Below are positions 33,836 to 41,954 of a DNA stretch of 64,000 nt, piece after piece; the stretch's first letter is position 1; every line of letters starts with the position of its first letter. Under the pieces are notes generated by a model, which searched no databases, had not been told where the DNA came from, and was given only the letters and a program-made list of their open reading frames with translations. The translations under genes were made by a program, and so were the position numbers. The DNA is from CAZIUL01 sp964542475. GTDB taxonomy: Bacteria > Planctomycetota > B15-G4 > CAYZWU01. The stretch is from the NCBI GenBank assembly GCA_964542475.1, contig CAZIUL010000003.1, positions 111,911 to 175,910 of the forward strand. The letters run 5' to 3'.

Positions 33836-34795
33836 TTACTTTCGTTGCCATATGCGCTTTGTTGTTTCGGGCGCGTGACTTATAATCATGCAGCCTGCGC
33901 CGATCTCCATGAACGCCTGTACCGCTCCCGGCAGCCTCGGGATTATCCGCACCATGAAAGGAAGATCCGGTGTTTCGAGGCCAAAGCCGTTTATGCCTCC
34001 CCCGGCCGGCACAACGAACCGCTCCGCTGCTCTGTGTATCCAGGAGGCCAGCACGTGTGTTTCGATCGGGTTCATTTCATTGAACCGCCTAACCCGTGAA
34101 AACACAGCCACCAGCTCAAGGTTGAACCGGGGGGCCCAGGGAACCGCGAGAAAAGCGCATTTTTCCGGAGCCTGCTCCAGGACGAGCTGTTTTTCGAGAA
34201 AACTGTCATATAGCCGCGTATAGGAGGCGCCCTCGGGAACGGAGGCGCACAGCATTTCTTCGGCGGGCAGCAAACCCTTGTAAGGAACCAGCTGGAGATG
34301 AAGATGCCGCTGGCTGCCGCCGCTGCACAGATAAGCTCCCGCATTGAACCCGAAACGGAGCTCTTTACAGCCGCCTGCGGCCTGCCTGCCCGCCTCTATC
34401 ATGAGGCTCCAGTCTTTCACTGTGGTATCTTTCAAAAGATGGGGGGCGGTCTTTGGAAATAGAATGCCATGGCCCGGAAGATAATAGTAAGGCGTTTTTG
34501 CAAGAACGAACTCTTTCTCTTTGACCCATATCGATTGCCGCTCCTCCGGGGCTTCATCGCACAGCGAATCCGGCCGGCAAAACCTGCATAACTCCTGGTC
34601 GATCTCTTCCTCTGATACCGCAGACGCAGAAAGCGGGAGCTCGGCCTTGGCCCTGTTTCCGGAAATAAGCGAGAAGTGGCCCGGATAAAGTCTGGACTTC
34701 CTTGCTTCCACCGGAGATTCACACGCTGTTCCGTCCCGCATCCGAAGAATGCGATCAGGCTTTAATACCATGCTTGTGAAAAGGTCTTTTGACAT
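33836..34795 (-). CDS. HIT/GalT-like nucleotidyltransferase-fold protein
   Basis: 319 residues from the ATG at 34795 (AGGATC just upstream; a start at 34855 is less likely). CRFCRPDSLCDEA near 70 resembles the zinc cysteine motif of GalT-type proteins. VLAKTPYYYLPGHGILFPKTAPHLL matches the first strand-helix of the HIT fold. GGSQRHLHLQLVP supplies the HxHxQ active-site motif of galactose-1-phosphate uridylyltransferases and Ap4A phosphorylases. The C-terminal half repeats a weaker version of the fold (LAVPWAPRFNLELVAVF). A transferase or phosphorylase acting on sugar-phosphate or dinucleotide is the best guess. It follows the selA gene's upstream side but is separated by 156 bases, so co-transcription is unclear. 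Confidence 0.65.
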   Translation of the reverse strand: MSKDLFTSMVLKPDRILRMRDGTACESPVEARKSRLYPGHFSLISGNRAKAELPLSASAVSEEEIDQELCRFCRPDSLCDEAPEERQSIWVKEKEFVLAKTPYYYLPGHGILFPKTAPHLLKDTTVKDWSLMIEAGRQAAGGCKELRFGFNAGAYLCSGGSQRHLHLQLVPYKGLLPAEEMLCASVPEGASYTRLYDSFLEKQLVLEQAPEKCAFLAVPWAPRFNLELVAVFSRVRRFNEMNPIETHVLASWIHRAAERFVVPAGGGINGFGLETPDLPFMVRIIPRLPGAVQAFMEIGAGCMIISHAPETTKRIWQRK

Positions 34796-35243
34796 GATCC
34801 TGCCTATCCAAGGCATTTTGGCCGGGAGACACAAGCCGACCGGGGAGAAACACATAAAAAACAGTTCATCGGTCGGCCAAAGTAATTATAGAAATATTTC
34901 GGGATTTTCACCATCGAGCTTCACATGGAGCCGAAAAACAAATCAACCCGGTTGTGGGCAGGAAAGCAAAGTGGGCGGTATAACCGCTTGACCATGGGCC
35001 AGGCAATAGCGGCTCAGAATTTTTTAGCTCCTGCCGATTCGGGCATGGCTCGATAACACAAAATGCCGGGTAAGGCCTCCCCTGAGAAAAGGGAGCGCTG
35101 CATACGTTCGTGACTCCGTTCGTGTGTTGTAAGTTCTCTCTACTTTTTCTTGCGGGAAACCGCGCGTGCAAAAAAAATGGGCGCGCGGTTTCTTTTTTTT
35201 TGGGGGCCCTTATGCCGTGCCGTGGTAAAGGTGCGTATCGCTT
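34796..35243. other. Intergenic region, possible plus-strand small RNA ending at a terminator
   Basis: 448 bases with no credible protein gene. The sequence between about 34880 and 35155 can form several hairpins (for example CTCCCCTGAGAAAAGGGAG near 35079) and ends at a strong plus-strand terminator with no upstream plus-strand gene. It did not match the consensus pieces I know for 6S, tmRNA, SRP, RNase P or tRNA-Sec. Confidence 0.3.
35156..35201 (+). terminator. Strong intrinsic terminator with no plus-strand gene upstream
   Basis: GAAACCGCGCG (35156-35166) pairs perfectly with CGCGCGGTTTC (35182-35192), followed by nine T residues. The minus-strand side has no T-run, so orientation is plus. 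Confidence 0.85.
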
Positions 35244-36110
35244 CTATTTAAGGTAAATCTCGCTGATACTATCTTTCAGAAAGGCGAACGCGTCTTCGGG
35301 ATCGTCGCTGAAGTGAAAAAGCTCTAGGTCCTCTTTTGATATGGTACCCTCTTCCGCCATGAAATCGAAATCTACCAGCTTCTTCCAGAAAGAGGTTCCA
35401 TATATCAAAACCGGGATTTTCTTTTCAACCTTCTTTGTCTGTATCAGCGTCATGAACTCGAACAGTTCATCAAGCGTTCCGAACCCTCCGGGAAAGACGA
35501 CGAGCGCCTTGGCCAGGTAGAGAAACCAGTACTTTCGTATGAAGAAGTAGTGGAACTCGAAGCTGAGATCCTGCGTTATGTTGGGATTTGGCGCCTGTTC
35601 GAACGGCAGCGAAATGTTAAGACCCACGGTGTAGCCCTTAGGGTTGTCGGTTGCTCCCTTGTTCGCGGCCTCCATGATGCCCGGTCCGCCGCCTGAACAG
35701 ACGAGAAACCGCTTTTTTCCCCTGCCAAGCGAAAGAGACCAACCCGTGAGGAGGTTGGCAAGGCAGCGCGCATCTTCGTAGTATCGGCTCATCCTGTGGG
35801 CTGTCTTGGCGGCCTTCAGCCGGGACCTGTCCCGGCCGGAGTGTCGTTTCTTTTCTTTCAGCTCTTTTTCGATCTCCTTAAGTTTCCGCTCCGTGTCATC
35901 TCTGCCCTGTATCCGCGCAGAACCGAGAAAAACGATTGTGTCCTGTATCCTGTACTTCTTAAAACGGGTTGCCGGTTCGAGGAATTCGGACAGGATACGG
36001 ACCGGCCTTGCCTCCGGGCTGTTCAGAAAATCGAGGTTTTTGTACGCCTTCTCGGATTTTTTCACGCAGCCCTTCGCGAGCTTTCGCGACTTATTTGTTT
36101 TTTTACTCAT
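35244..36110 (-). CDS. LOG-family protein (Rossmann-fold nucleotide-binding, TIGR00730-like)
   Basis: 288 residues. Diagnostic motifs are GGGPGIMEAANKGA near 155 and PGGFGTLDELFEFMTLIQT near 228, the LOG active-site signature (PGGxGTxxE). LOG enzymes hydrolyse nucleoside 5'-monophosphates to free base and ribose phosphate; in bacteria the physiological role is often unclear, and some paralogs are mis-named lysine decarboxylases. The N-terminal 90 residues are extended and highly charged (KRHSGRDRSRLKAAK), making it longer than plain LOG and like the larger bacterial subfamily. Divergent from the FeS oxidoreductase gene, with repeat copy C between them. Confidence 0.85.
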   Translation of the reverse strand: MSKKTNKSRKLAKGCVKKSEKAYKNLDFLNSPEARPVRILSEFLEPATRFKKYRIQDTIVFLGSARIQGRDDTERKLKEIEKELKEKKRHSGRDRSRLKAAKTAHRMSRYYEDARCLANLLTGWSLSLGRGKKRFLVCSGGGPGIMEAANKGATDNPKGYTVGLNISLPFEQAPNPNITQDLSFEFHYFFIRKYWFLYLAKALVVFPGGFGTLDELFEFMTLIQTKKVEKKIPVLIYGTSFWKKLVDFDFMAEEGTISKEDLELFHFSDDPEDAFAFLKDSISEIYLK

Positions 36111-36162
36111 GCTGCTTATTCAACCTCAAAGCCGGGGCCCGGTCAATCGGAAAGAGTGGACC

Positions 36163-36242
36163 TAACCCGCTTATTTCATACTCTTCGTCGCCAGGTGCCG
36201 TAAACCGCGTTGTGGCAGGAGAGGATGAAATATATGTGGGTA
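36163..36242 (+). repeat. Palindromic repeat element, copy C (internally deleted)
   Basis: 80 bases: the left about 55 bases of the element (TAACCCGCTTATTTCATACT to GTTGTGGCA) joined directly to the right end (AGAGGATGAAATATATGTGG). About 100 inner bases are missing. It lies in the divergent promoter region between the LOG and FeS oxidoreductase genes. Confidence 0.82.
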
Positions 36243-36344
36243 ACTCCCTTCGTTGCCAGAACCTTTGAATCCGGCGGTTCAAAGGGTATCATGTTGCCTT
36301 GAAAAAGATGTATATCACAACAGCCTTTTTGGAGCTAGCAAGTA

Positions 36345-38177
36345 ATGATCGAATCCCTTGTCCTCATCGCACTCATCGTCGTTTCCCTGGTCATGTTTCT
36401 GTTGCCGGTCATGAAGAGGATCAGGATCGTAAGATCTGCAAAGGGAAGCCTGGGCATCGACCAAGCCGGCAGGAGGACGGGGCGGTGGATATCAGAGGTA
36501 ATCTTTCAGAAAAAAGTCATCTCGCAAAAGCCGTTCGCGGGAATTATGCATGCCTTGGTTTTCTGGGGATTTCTCGTGTTCGTTCTCGCAACAGTCGACC
36601 ATTTCTGCCGGGGTTTCGGTGTTTCGATTCTGGGCGAAGGAGCCTTCTTCAGGGGCTATTCCGTGGTTGCGTCGGCTTTCGCCGCGCTTGTAATCATAGG
36701 GATAACCTCGCTTTTTATCCGGCGTTTTGTTTTCCGTCCAAGTGCTCTTGGTGAGCATCTTTCCTGGGAGTCCGGGCTTGTTGCGCTCTTCATCGAAGGC
36801 TTGATGATCACATACATACTCATGGTTCATGGCCATCTTGAAGTAGCGAGTCTGTCTGAAGCTTCCGGTGCGGCCTGGATAAACTGGTGGATTCACAGCC
36901 TTTTTATTCTGGGGTTTTTGGTTGTGATTCCGCGCAGCAAGCACCTTCATCTGCTCTTCGGCCTTTTTGCAACTTTTTTCAAGGATTTCAAGCTTGCCCC
37001 GCTCGAGCCGCTGGACATAGAAAACGAGGAGTTCGGCGCGGAAAAACTGAACGACCTCGGATGGTTCGCCGCTCTTGGCGCTTTTTCCTGCGTGGAGTGT
37101 GGCAGATGCCAGGAGCATTGCCCGGCGTTTGCAAGCGGAAAGGAGCTGAACCCCAAGGCTTTTGTGCAGGACCTGAAGAGCGGTTTTCTGGAGAACGCGG
37201 AGGGAACGATAGCCGGGAGCTGCGTGACGGAGGAGGTTCTCTGGCAGTGCACTACCTGCGGCGCCTGCACGTTTCAGTGCCCTGTTGGAGTCGAGCACGT
37301 TTCGTCGATAATAAACACCCGCCGGGGACTTGTGGCCGAAGGAAGTTTTCCCTCGCCCCTCAAAACACTGTTCAAGAGCCTTGAGCGCCATAAAAACCCC
37401 TGGGGATATTCGAGTTCGGACGCGGAAGAGTTCCTGAGAGAAAACGGTTACCCGAAATACGAGGGTCAGGAGGTGCTTTACTGGTTGGGTTGTTTTGCCC
37501 GTTATGACGAAAGCTACAGAAAGGTGTCGCTGGCGTTCAGGGACAAGCTTATCGAGGCCGGGATTTCCTGGGGCGTGCTCTATAACGAAGCCTGCACAGG
37601 GGACGCTGCAAGGAGGGCGGGCAACGAGTTCCTGTTCATGGAGCTTGCCATGGAAAACATCGCCCTTTTGAACGATCATCAGCCCGGTACGATCGTTTTC
37701 ACCTGTCCCCATTGCATGAAAACAATAGACGAATACAGGTCCATGGAAGAGCCGCTCAAGGGAGAGGTACGCCTTATTCACCACTCCACAATGCTTAAAG
37801 AGCTATTCGATTCCGGTAAACTTAAAAAAATTGATTCCTTGCCGGGTAATGTGGTCTATCACGACGCTTGTTATTTAAGCAGGTACGCTGGGCGCGGCTC
37901 AGAAGAGCCAAGGGAATACCTTAAATGCAGGGGGGCGAGCCTGCTGGAACCCGGTCGAAAGGGAAGCGGTTCTTTTTGCTGCGGAGCAGGTGGGGCGCAG
38001 TTCTTTAACGAGGAGGACAAGGGCGAGCGGATTTACCGTCTTCGCACGGACGAGCTTCTTGAAACTAATTGCAAGACATTCGTAACGGCTTGCCCATTCT
38101 GCCAGTCCATGCTTCGCGACGGATTGGGTGACCGGGGCGCAGAAGATGTTAGCGTAAAGGACATCGCTCAAGTCTGA
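36345..38177 (+). CDS. Membrane FeS oxidoreductase of the ETF:menaquinone oxidoreductase / HdrDE type
   Basis: 610 residues. The N-terminal 215 residues are a NarI/HdrE-like cytochrome b domain with five to six membrane segments and candidate heme histidines (H69, H86, H162, H184, H200, H202). Two [4Fe-4S] motifs follow, C249-C252-C255-C259 and C302-C305-C308-C312. Two CCG-type (HdrD/GlpC) domains complete the chain; the first is degenerate at its CCG core (NEACTGD), the second is intact (SFCCGAGGAQFF, TACPFCQSML). This is the layout of ETF:menaquinone oxidoreductases of anaerobic fatty-acid and aromatic degraders. Electrons from acyl-CoA dehydrogenation would enter the quinone pool. No etfAB gene is in the window. 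GGAG lies ten bases before the ATG. Confidence 0.83.
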   Translation: MIESLVLIALIVVSLVMFLLPVMKRIRIVRSAKGSLGIDQAGRRTGRWISEVIFQKKVISQKPFAGIMHALVFWGFLVFVLATVDHFCRGFGVSILGEGAFFRGYSVVASAFAALVIIGITSLFIRRFVFRPSALGEHLSWESGLVALFIEGLMITYILMVHGHLEVASLSEASGAAWINWWIHSLFILGFLVVIPRSKHLHLLFGLFATFFKDFKLAPLEPLDIENEEFGAEKLNDLGWFAALGAFSCVECGRCQEHCPAFASGKELNPKAFVQDLKSGFLENAEGTIAGSCVTEEVLWQCTTCGACTFQCPVGVEHVSSIINTRRGLVAEGSFPSPLKTLFKSLERHKNPWGYSSSDAEEFLRENGYPKYEGQEVLYWLGCFARYDESYRKVSLAFRDKLIEAGISWGVLYNEACTGDAARRAGNEFLFMELAMENIALLNDHQPGTIVFTCPHCMKTIDEYRSMEEPLKGEVRLIHHSTMLKELFDSGKLKKIDSLPGNVVYHDACYLSRYAGRGSEEPREYLKCRGASLLEPGRKGSGSFCCGAGGAQFFNEEDKGERIYRLRTDELLETNCKTFVTACPFCQSMLRDGLGDRGAEDVSVKDIAQV

Positions 38178-38272
38178 TAATAGCGGTCATTATGGTGGCC
38201 GGCGCGATGCGGAAATATTGAAGACGTTTATTTTTCGCTCTTTTTCAACTTCTATTGCCTAAATTTCTGTTC

Positions 38273-39355
38273 TTATTTCTTCTCAAATATAAAACAATAT
38301 CTTTCGACCATTTTATCTAAGGTGAACTCTCTTTCATACCTGTCTTTTGCCGCCCTGGAAATTTCTTTTCTTTTTTGATCATCTTTAATCAAACATACTA
38401 TTTCCTTTGCCAGTTCTATATGTTCATTGCTTTCTACAAGAATACCGCTCACTCCATTTTCAATAATACTAGAATTTCCCCCGACCCGGGTCGCAATTAT
38501 CGGAACACCCGATGCCATTGCTTCAAGCAATGTAATAGACATTCCTTCGCTTTTTGAACATAAAACAAAAACATCTATACAACCCAATATCTTTATAATG
38601 TCCTTTCTTTCGCCTAAAAATATAACCTTCTTTCTGATCATATATTTTTTTGCGAGATTCTCTAATTCGCCCCGTAGAGAGCCATCTCCAACGATAATTA
38701 ATTTTATATTAGAATGTTTATTAACTGCAATTTTAAAGGCCTTCAATAGCATTTTATGGTTTTTTATTGGGTCTAGCCTGGCGACAATTCCCACAACCAT
38801 GGTGTTTTCGCTAATCCCTAATTCTTCGTACAACGCGTTGTCATTCTTTTTCGGTTCGTCTTTTGTTATATTTATTCCGTTTGGAATTACAGTTACCCTC
38901 TCCGCACGAAACCCTTCGTTTGAAAGAAGATAGTTTTTAATATAGTCTGTTACAACAATTGTTTCTGTAATAAATCTGTTTAATATCTTGAAAGCTATTT
39001 TTGTCTTTTTCTTTATCTTTTCTGTTCTTCCATGTTCCGTATATATTGTTTTATTAATCCCGGCCAACTTTGCAGCAATTGTACCGTAAAAAAAAGCCGT
39101 CTTGTTGTGCATGTGTAAAACATCAATCTTTCTCTTTTTCATTTCCTTTGCAAGTTTTATAAAATACTTGGGGTTGAATCCTTCTTTCCTTTTTAAATAT
39201 ATTATTTCAATGGATTCATTTAAGCAGTCTTTTAATGGACCCATAGAGTCGTAACAGCATATTGTTGTTTTGTATCTGTTCGGCAGGCCATTAACCAGAT
39301 CAACTGCTATTTTCTCCAAGCCGCCTACTTCCAGGCCCTGCAATAACACAAACAA
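38273..39355 (-). CDS. Glycosyltransferase family 4 protein
   Basis: 360 residues from a TTG at 39355. Motifs: LLQGLEVGGLEKIAVDLVNGL (donor-side N-terminal GG loop), HMHNKTAFFYGTIAAKLAG, VIPNGIN, VGIVARLDPIKNHKMLLKAF, LIIVGDGSLRGELE, KSEGMSITLLEAMASGVPIIATRVGG (the E-x7-E donor-binding motif). The frame remains open upstream, and ATT at 39370 overlaps the stop of the preceding gene with GAGGG eight bases away, so translation may begin with AUU and add five residues. Very AT-rich codons. It is paired with another GT4 gene upstream and probably builds a surface glycan. Confidence 0.88.
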   Translation of the reverse strand: MFVLLQGLEVGGLEKIAVDLVNGLPNRYKTTICCYDSMGPLKDCLNESIEIIYLKRKEGFNPKYFIKLAKEMKKRKIDVLHMHNKTAFFYGTIAAKLAGINKTIYTEHGRTEKIKKKTKIAFKILNRFITETIVVTDYIKNYLLSNEGFRAERVTVIPNGINITKDEPKKNDNALYEELGISENTMVVGIVARLDPIKNHKMLLKAFKIAVNKHSNIKLIIVGDGSLRGELENLAKKYMIRKKVIFLGERKDIIKILGCIDVFVLCSKSEGMSITLLEAMASGVPIIATRVGGNSSIIENGVSGILVESNEHIELAKEIVCLIKDDQKRKEISRAAKDRYEREFTLDKMVERYCFIFEKK

Positions 39356-39365
39356 ATTTATAGTT

Positions 39366-40565
39366 TTAATTCTTATTTCCCTCTAGTATTTTACCAAATT
39401 CATATACTACTTTTTCGACTTTTTTTTCCCATGTATTTCTTTTCGCATATTCAATCATGCTGATTCTATTCCATTTTATTTCTAGCGCTTTCTCTATGGT
39501 GCTTGCTACATTTTCAGGAGTTCTTTTGTTTATTAACAACCCGTATTTTTCATCGCACAGCGCCTCTTGAACCCCTCCGGCTTTTGTTGATACTACGGGT
39601 ATTCCGCACGACCATGCTTCAAACAAAACCGTTGGCCATCCCTCGTTTATGGACGTTAAACACAACAAATCTGCCGCGCTTAACCAAGTATTTAATTTAT
39701 CGTGAGGTATGCTTCCCTTTAAGGAAATAATGCCATTTAAATTATAATCTTTTATTTTCTTTTCAATGCTTTTTTTCAGACATCCATCTCCAATAAATAT
39801 AGCTTTGATGTTTTTTTGTGTATTTTTCTTTTTTATATTATAAATGCCATCTATCAGCAAACTATGGTCTTTTACCGGTACTAATGAACCAATACATAGA
39901 ATAATTTTATCTTTAATATTAAGGCCCAATTCTTTCCTTGCTTCGTTCCTATCTTGTCTTTTGAATATAGTTACATCAACTCCGTTTGTTAACACTTCTA
40001 TTTTGTTTATATTCGCTCCCATCTCTTTTGCCTTTTCTCTCAGCGCATTGCTAACACAAAATACTTTATCTGCTTTATTCAAAGTTTCTAATATACGTGT
40101 TTTTATTCTTGCGTTCTTTGGAATAATGTTAATGTCTGATCCGTGCGCCGTAACACAAACCGGAACTTTCATTTTTAATCCGAATTTGATTGCGGCGTAA
40201 CTGTCCGGCCACAAGTAGTGAGCATCAATAATATCAAACTTGTAGTCTTCGTATATGCTTCTTAATGTACGATCAAAAGATAAACGATACAAATAACCGT
40301 TTAAAATGCTGCATATCTTTGGTATTACTAATACACGCGGGTAGTAAACCTCAACGTCCTCCAATACATCTTTTTTCTTTACCCTAGAATAGGAAGACCA
40401 CTTTTTGAAGTATTTTAATGCTTTTGCCGTAGGAAAATAAGGCACCGGGGAAACTACTTTTATTGTTTCTACCTTGCTTATTGCCTTCATTCTTTCAAAA
40501 TTAAACGAGCCAAGAACTGTATTTGTATTATTAGGAAAGATACTTGTTGACATTAGTATTTTCAT
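39366..40565 (-). CDS. Glycosyltransferase family 4 protein
   Basis: 399 residues from the ATG at 40565 (a TTG three codons earlier is also open). Motifs: MSTSIFPNNTNTVLGSFNFERMKAI, DIIDAHYLWPDSYAAI, VTAHGSDINI, VLTNGVD, ILCIGSLVPVKDHSLLIDGI, AIFIGDGCLKKSIE, LCLTSINEGWPTVLFEAWSCGIPVVSTKAGG (GT-B donor motif). It resembles transferases that add hexoses to exported polysaccharides. It ends where the next GT4 gene starts, so the two are co-translated. Codon use is as AT-rich as its neighbours; whether this is transfer or the local bias of the island cannot be told from this gene alone. Confidence 0.88.
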   Translation of the reverse strand: MKILMSTSIFPNNTNTVLGSFNFERMKAISKVETIKVVSPVPYFPTAKALKYFKKWSSYSRVKKKDVLEDVEVYYPRVLVIPKICSILNGYLYRLSFDRTLRSIYEDYKFDIIDAHYLWPDSYAAIKFGLKMKVPVCVTAHGSDINIIPKNARIKTRILETLNKADKVFCVSNALREKAKEMGANINKIEVLTNGVDVTIFKRQDRNEARKELGLNIKDKIILCIGSLVPVKDHSLLIDGIYNIKKKNTQKNIKAIFIGDGCLKKSIEKKIKDYNLNGIISLKGSIPHDKLNTWLSAADLLCLTSINEGWPTVLFEAWSCGIPVVSTKAGGVQEALCDEKYGLLINKRTPENVASTIEKALEIKWNRISMIEYAKRNTWEKKVEKVVYEFGKILEGNKN

Positions 40566-40655
40566 TTTGACCAATTCGCTTTAGTCTTTATCTTATACAA
40601 ATACATTTTTATAACAACAAAAGTTAGCTCTTTTAGAAGCAATTATATTTCTCGG

Positions 40656-41888
40656 TTATAATACATTAAAAATGGTTTTTATTAATTTCACTTTTCTGTT
40701 ACTATCAACAGAAAAAAAGCAGGAAATGGCTACAATTCCCGTCCCTTCTAAATTTTCTTTCAGCTGATTGTATACGTTAACATGTATTCTAGCACAAGAA
40801 ATGAATCCTCCATTGCCTATATAGTTATCTAATAATGCCTTTGTAACGCCGTATTCATTTTCTAAAACATCTCCTTTTCCCATTGATTCGCTATAATCAT
40901 AAGTGATTTGCTCTATTTCGTTGTCCAGTACATAGTATCTCTTGTTTCTGATATTGTTTATTTTAAAATATTTGTTTCCACCAGGAAGGTTCATAATTAC
41001 ATACATTACCTCTTTTTTTAATGATTTTATAACCTCTTCTTTTGTACAAATTTCCCAGCCCGCTCCATTTAACGCTGGTATCGCATACTCGCCCCCTGTT
41101 AATTCGGCTGGTATATTTATATATTCTTTTTTCTCCTTGATTAGATCCTCTATTCCTTGATCAGTTGTTATTTGTGCATTTGCATCATCGGTGGCAGTTG
41201 TTTTTTCAAGGATTGTTCTAATTCTTGTATATCCTTTTATTTCAACTTCAGAAAACATGTATTCACTATAACTGCTCATATTAGTACTTAACGCTTTTCT
41301 AAAATATCTGTTAGCAGAGATTAAATCTCCGTTATAATATTTTTTGTATGCGCCGTAATAATAACAAATCATGCATTTGTCAAGGGGGTCCGAGTTTTCA
41401 CTAGTCATCAAAATTGATCTGTCATTAGCAATCCCAGAATAAAATTCAATTACAGAATATATTGTTTCTTTAACATCCTCCTGTATACTGAGAGAGTCAA
41501 AATAATCTCTAATGATCACGTCTGCTTCATCTTTTTTCCCTAACTTACATTTACAAAGGAATAACCATAATACTGCCTTTTCGGGGCTTTCAAGAGTATT
41601 AATGTTTTCGAGAGTCAAAACATTTATTGCTTCCTGAATATCGCCGGTTATTATATAATTTCGTGCGCTAGAATATACGTCTTCATTTTCTTTTATTGGT
41701 GCTTCGCTTACCTGTTCCACTTTTGGTTTGGCCGAAGTTGTTTTCTTGAATTGACTATTTAATTTTAATCCATCCTTGTTATTTATATAATATATACTCT
41801 CATTTTCTTTAATATTTATATTCTTCTCGTTATTAAAAGAACATGAAAAAAGAAACATTATTCCCAATATATATATGGTTTCCTTCAT
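40656..41888 (-). CDS. Putative lipoprotein with TPR-like middle, unknown function
   Basis: 410 residues. ETIYILGIMFLFSCSFN gives a lipoprotein signal with Cys16 as the likely lipidated residue (lipobox LFSC). Residues 80-230 are helical with a TPR-like spacing (NYIITGDIQEAINVLTL; YYNGDLISANRYFRKAL). The last 150 residues are a mixed domain with paired aromatic strands and no recognised family. Start has a possible AAGGAAA. Lies 65 bases ahead of a second AT-rich run ending in gyrB, on the same strand. Function not known. Confidence 0.65.
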   Translation of the reverse strand: MKETIYILGIMFLFSCSFNNEKNINIKENESIYYINNKDGLKLNSQFKKTTSAKPKVEQVSEAPIKENEDVYSSARNYIITGDIQEAINVLTLENINTLESPEKAVLWLFLCKCKLGKKDEADVIIRDYFDSLSIQEDVKETIYSVIEFYSGIANDRSILMTSENSDPLDKCMICYYYGAYKKYYNGDLISANRYFRKALSTNMSSYSEYMFSEVEIKGYTRIRTILEKTTATDDANAQITTDQGIEDLIKEKKEYINIPAELTGGEYAIPALNGAGWEICTKEEVIKSLKKEVMYVIMNLPGGNKYFKINNIRNKRYYVLDNEIEQITYDYSESMGKGDVLENEYGVTKALLDNYIGNGGFISCARIHVNVYNQLKENLEGTGIVAISCFFSVDSNRKVKLIKTIFNVL

Positions 41889-41954
41889 TTAACAGTCCTG
41901 CCCGTTTGATCCCGGTGTTCGATTGTGTCGCCGCCTCATGGGCCTACGCTTTAA

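Noticed and set aside
33752..34099. Plus-strand frame beginning with a signal-peptide-like stretch (MRVFVAIVLSLLSLPYALCC)
   Set aside because: It overlaps the 3' part of the HIT/GalT-like gene, has no ribosome binding site of note, and loses any pattern after the hydrophobic start.
28000..36110. tRNA-Sec gene near the sel operon
   Set aside because: No sequence with a TCA anticodon loop, long variable arm and GGTTCGA-type T loop was found on either strand.
36492..37784. 430-codon open frame on the minus strand
   Set aside because: It is fully opposite the FeS oxidoreductase gene, which shows clear cluster motifs. The translation has no family pattern.
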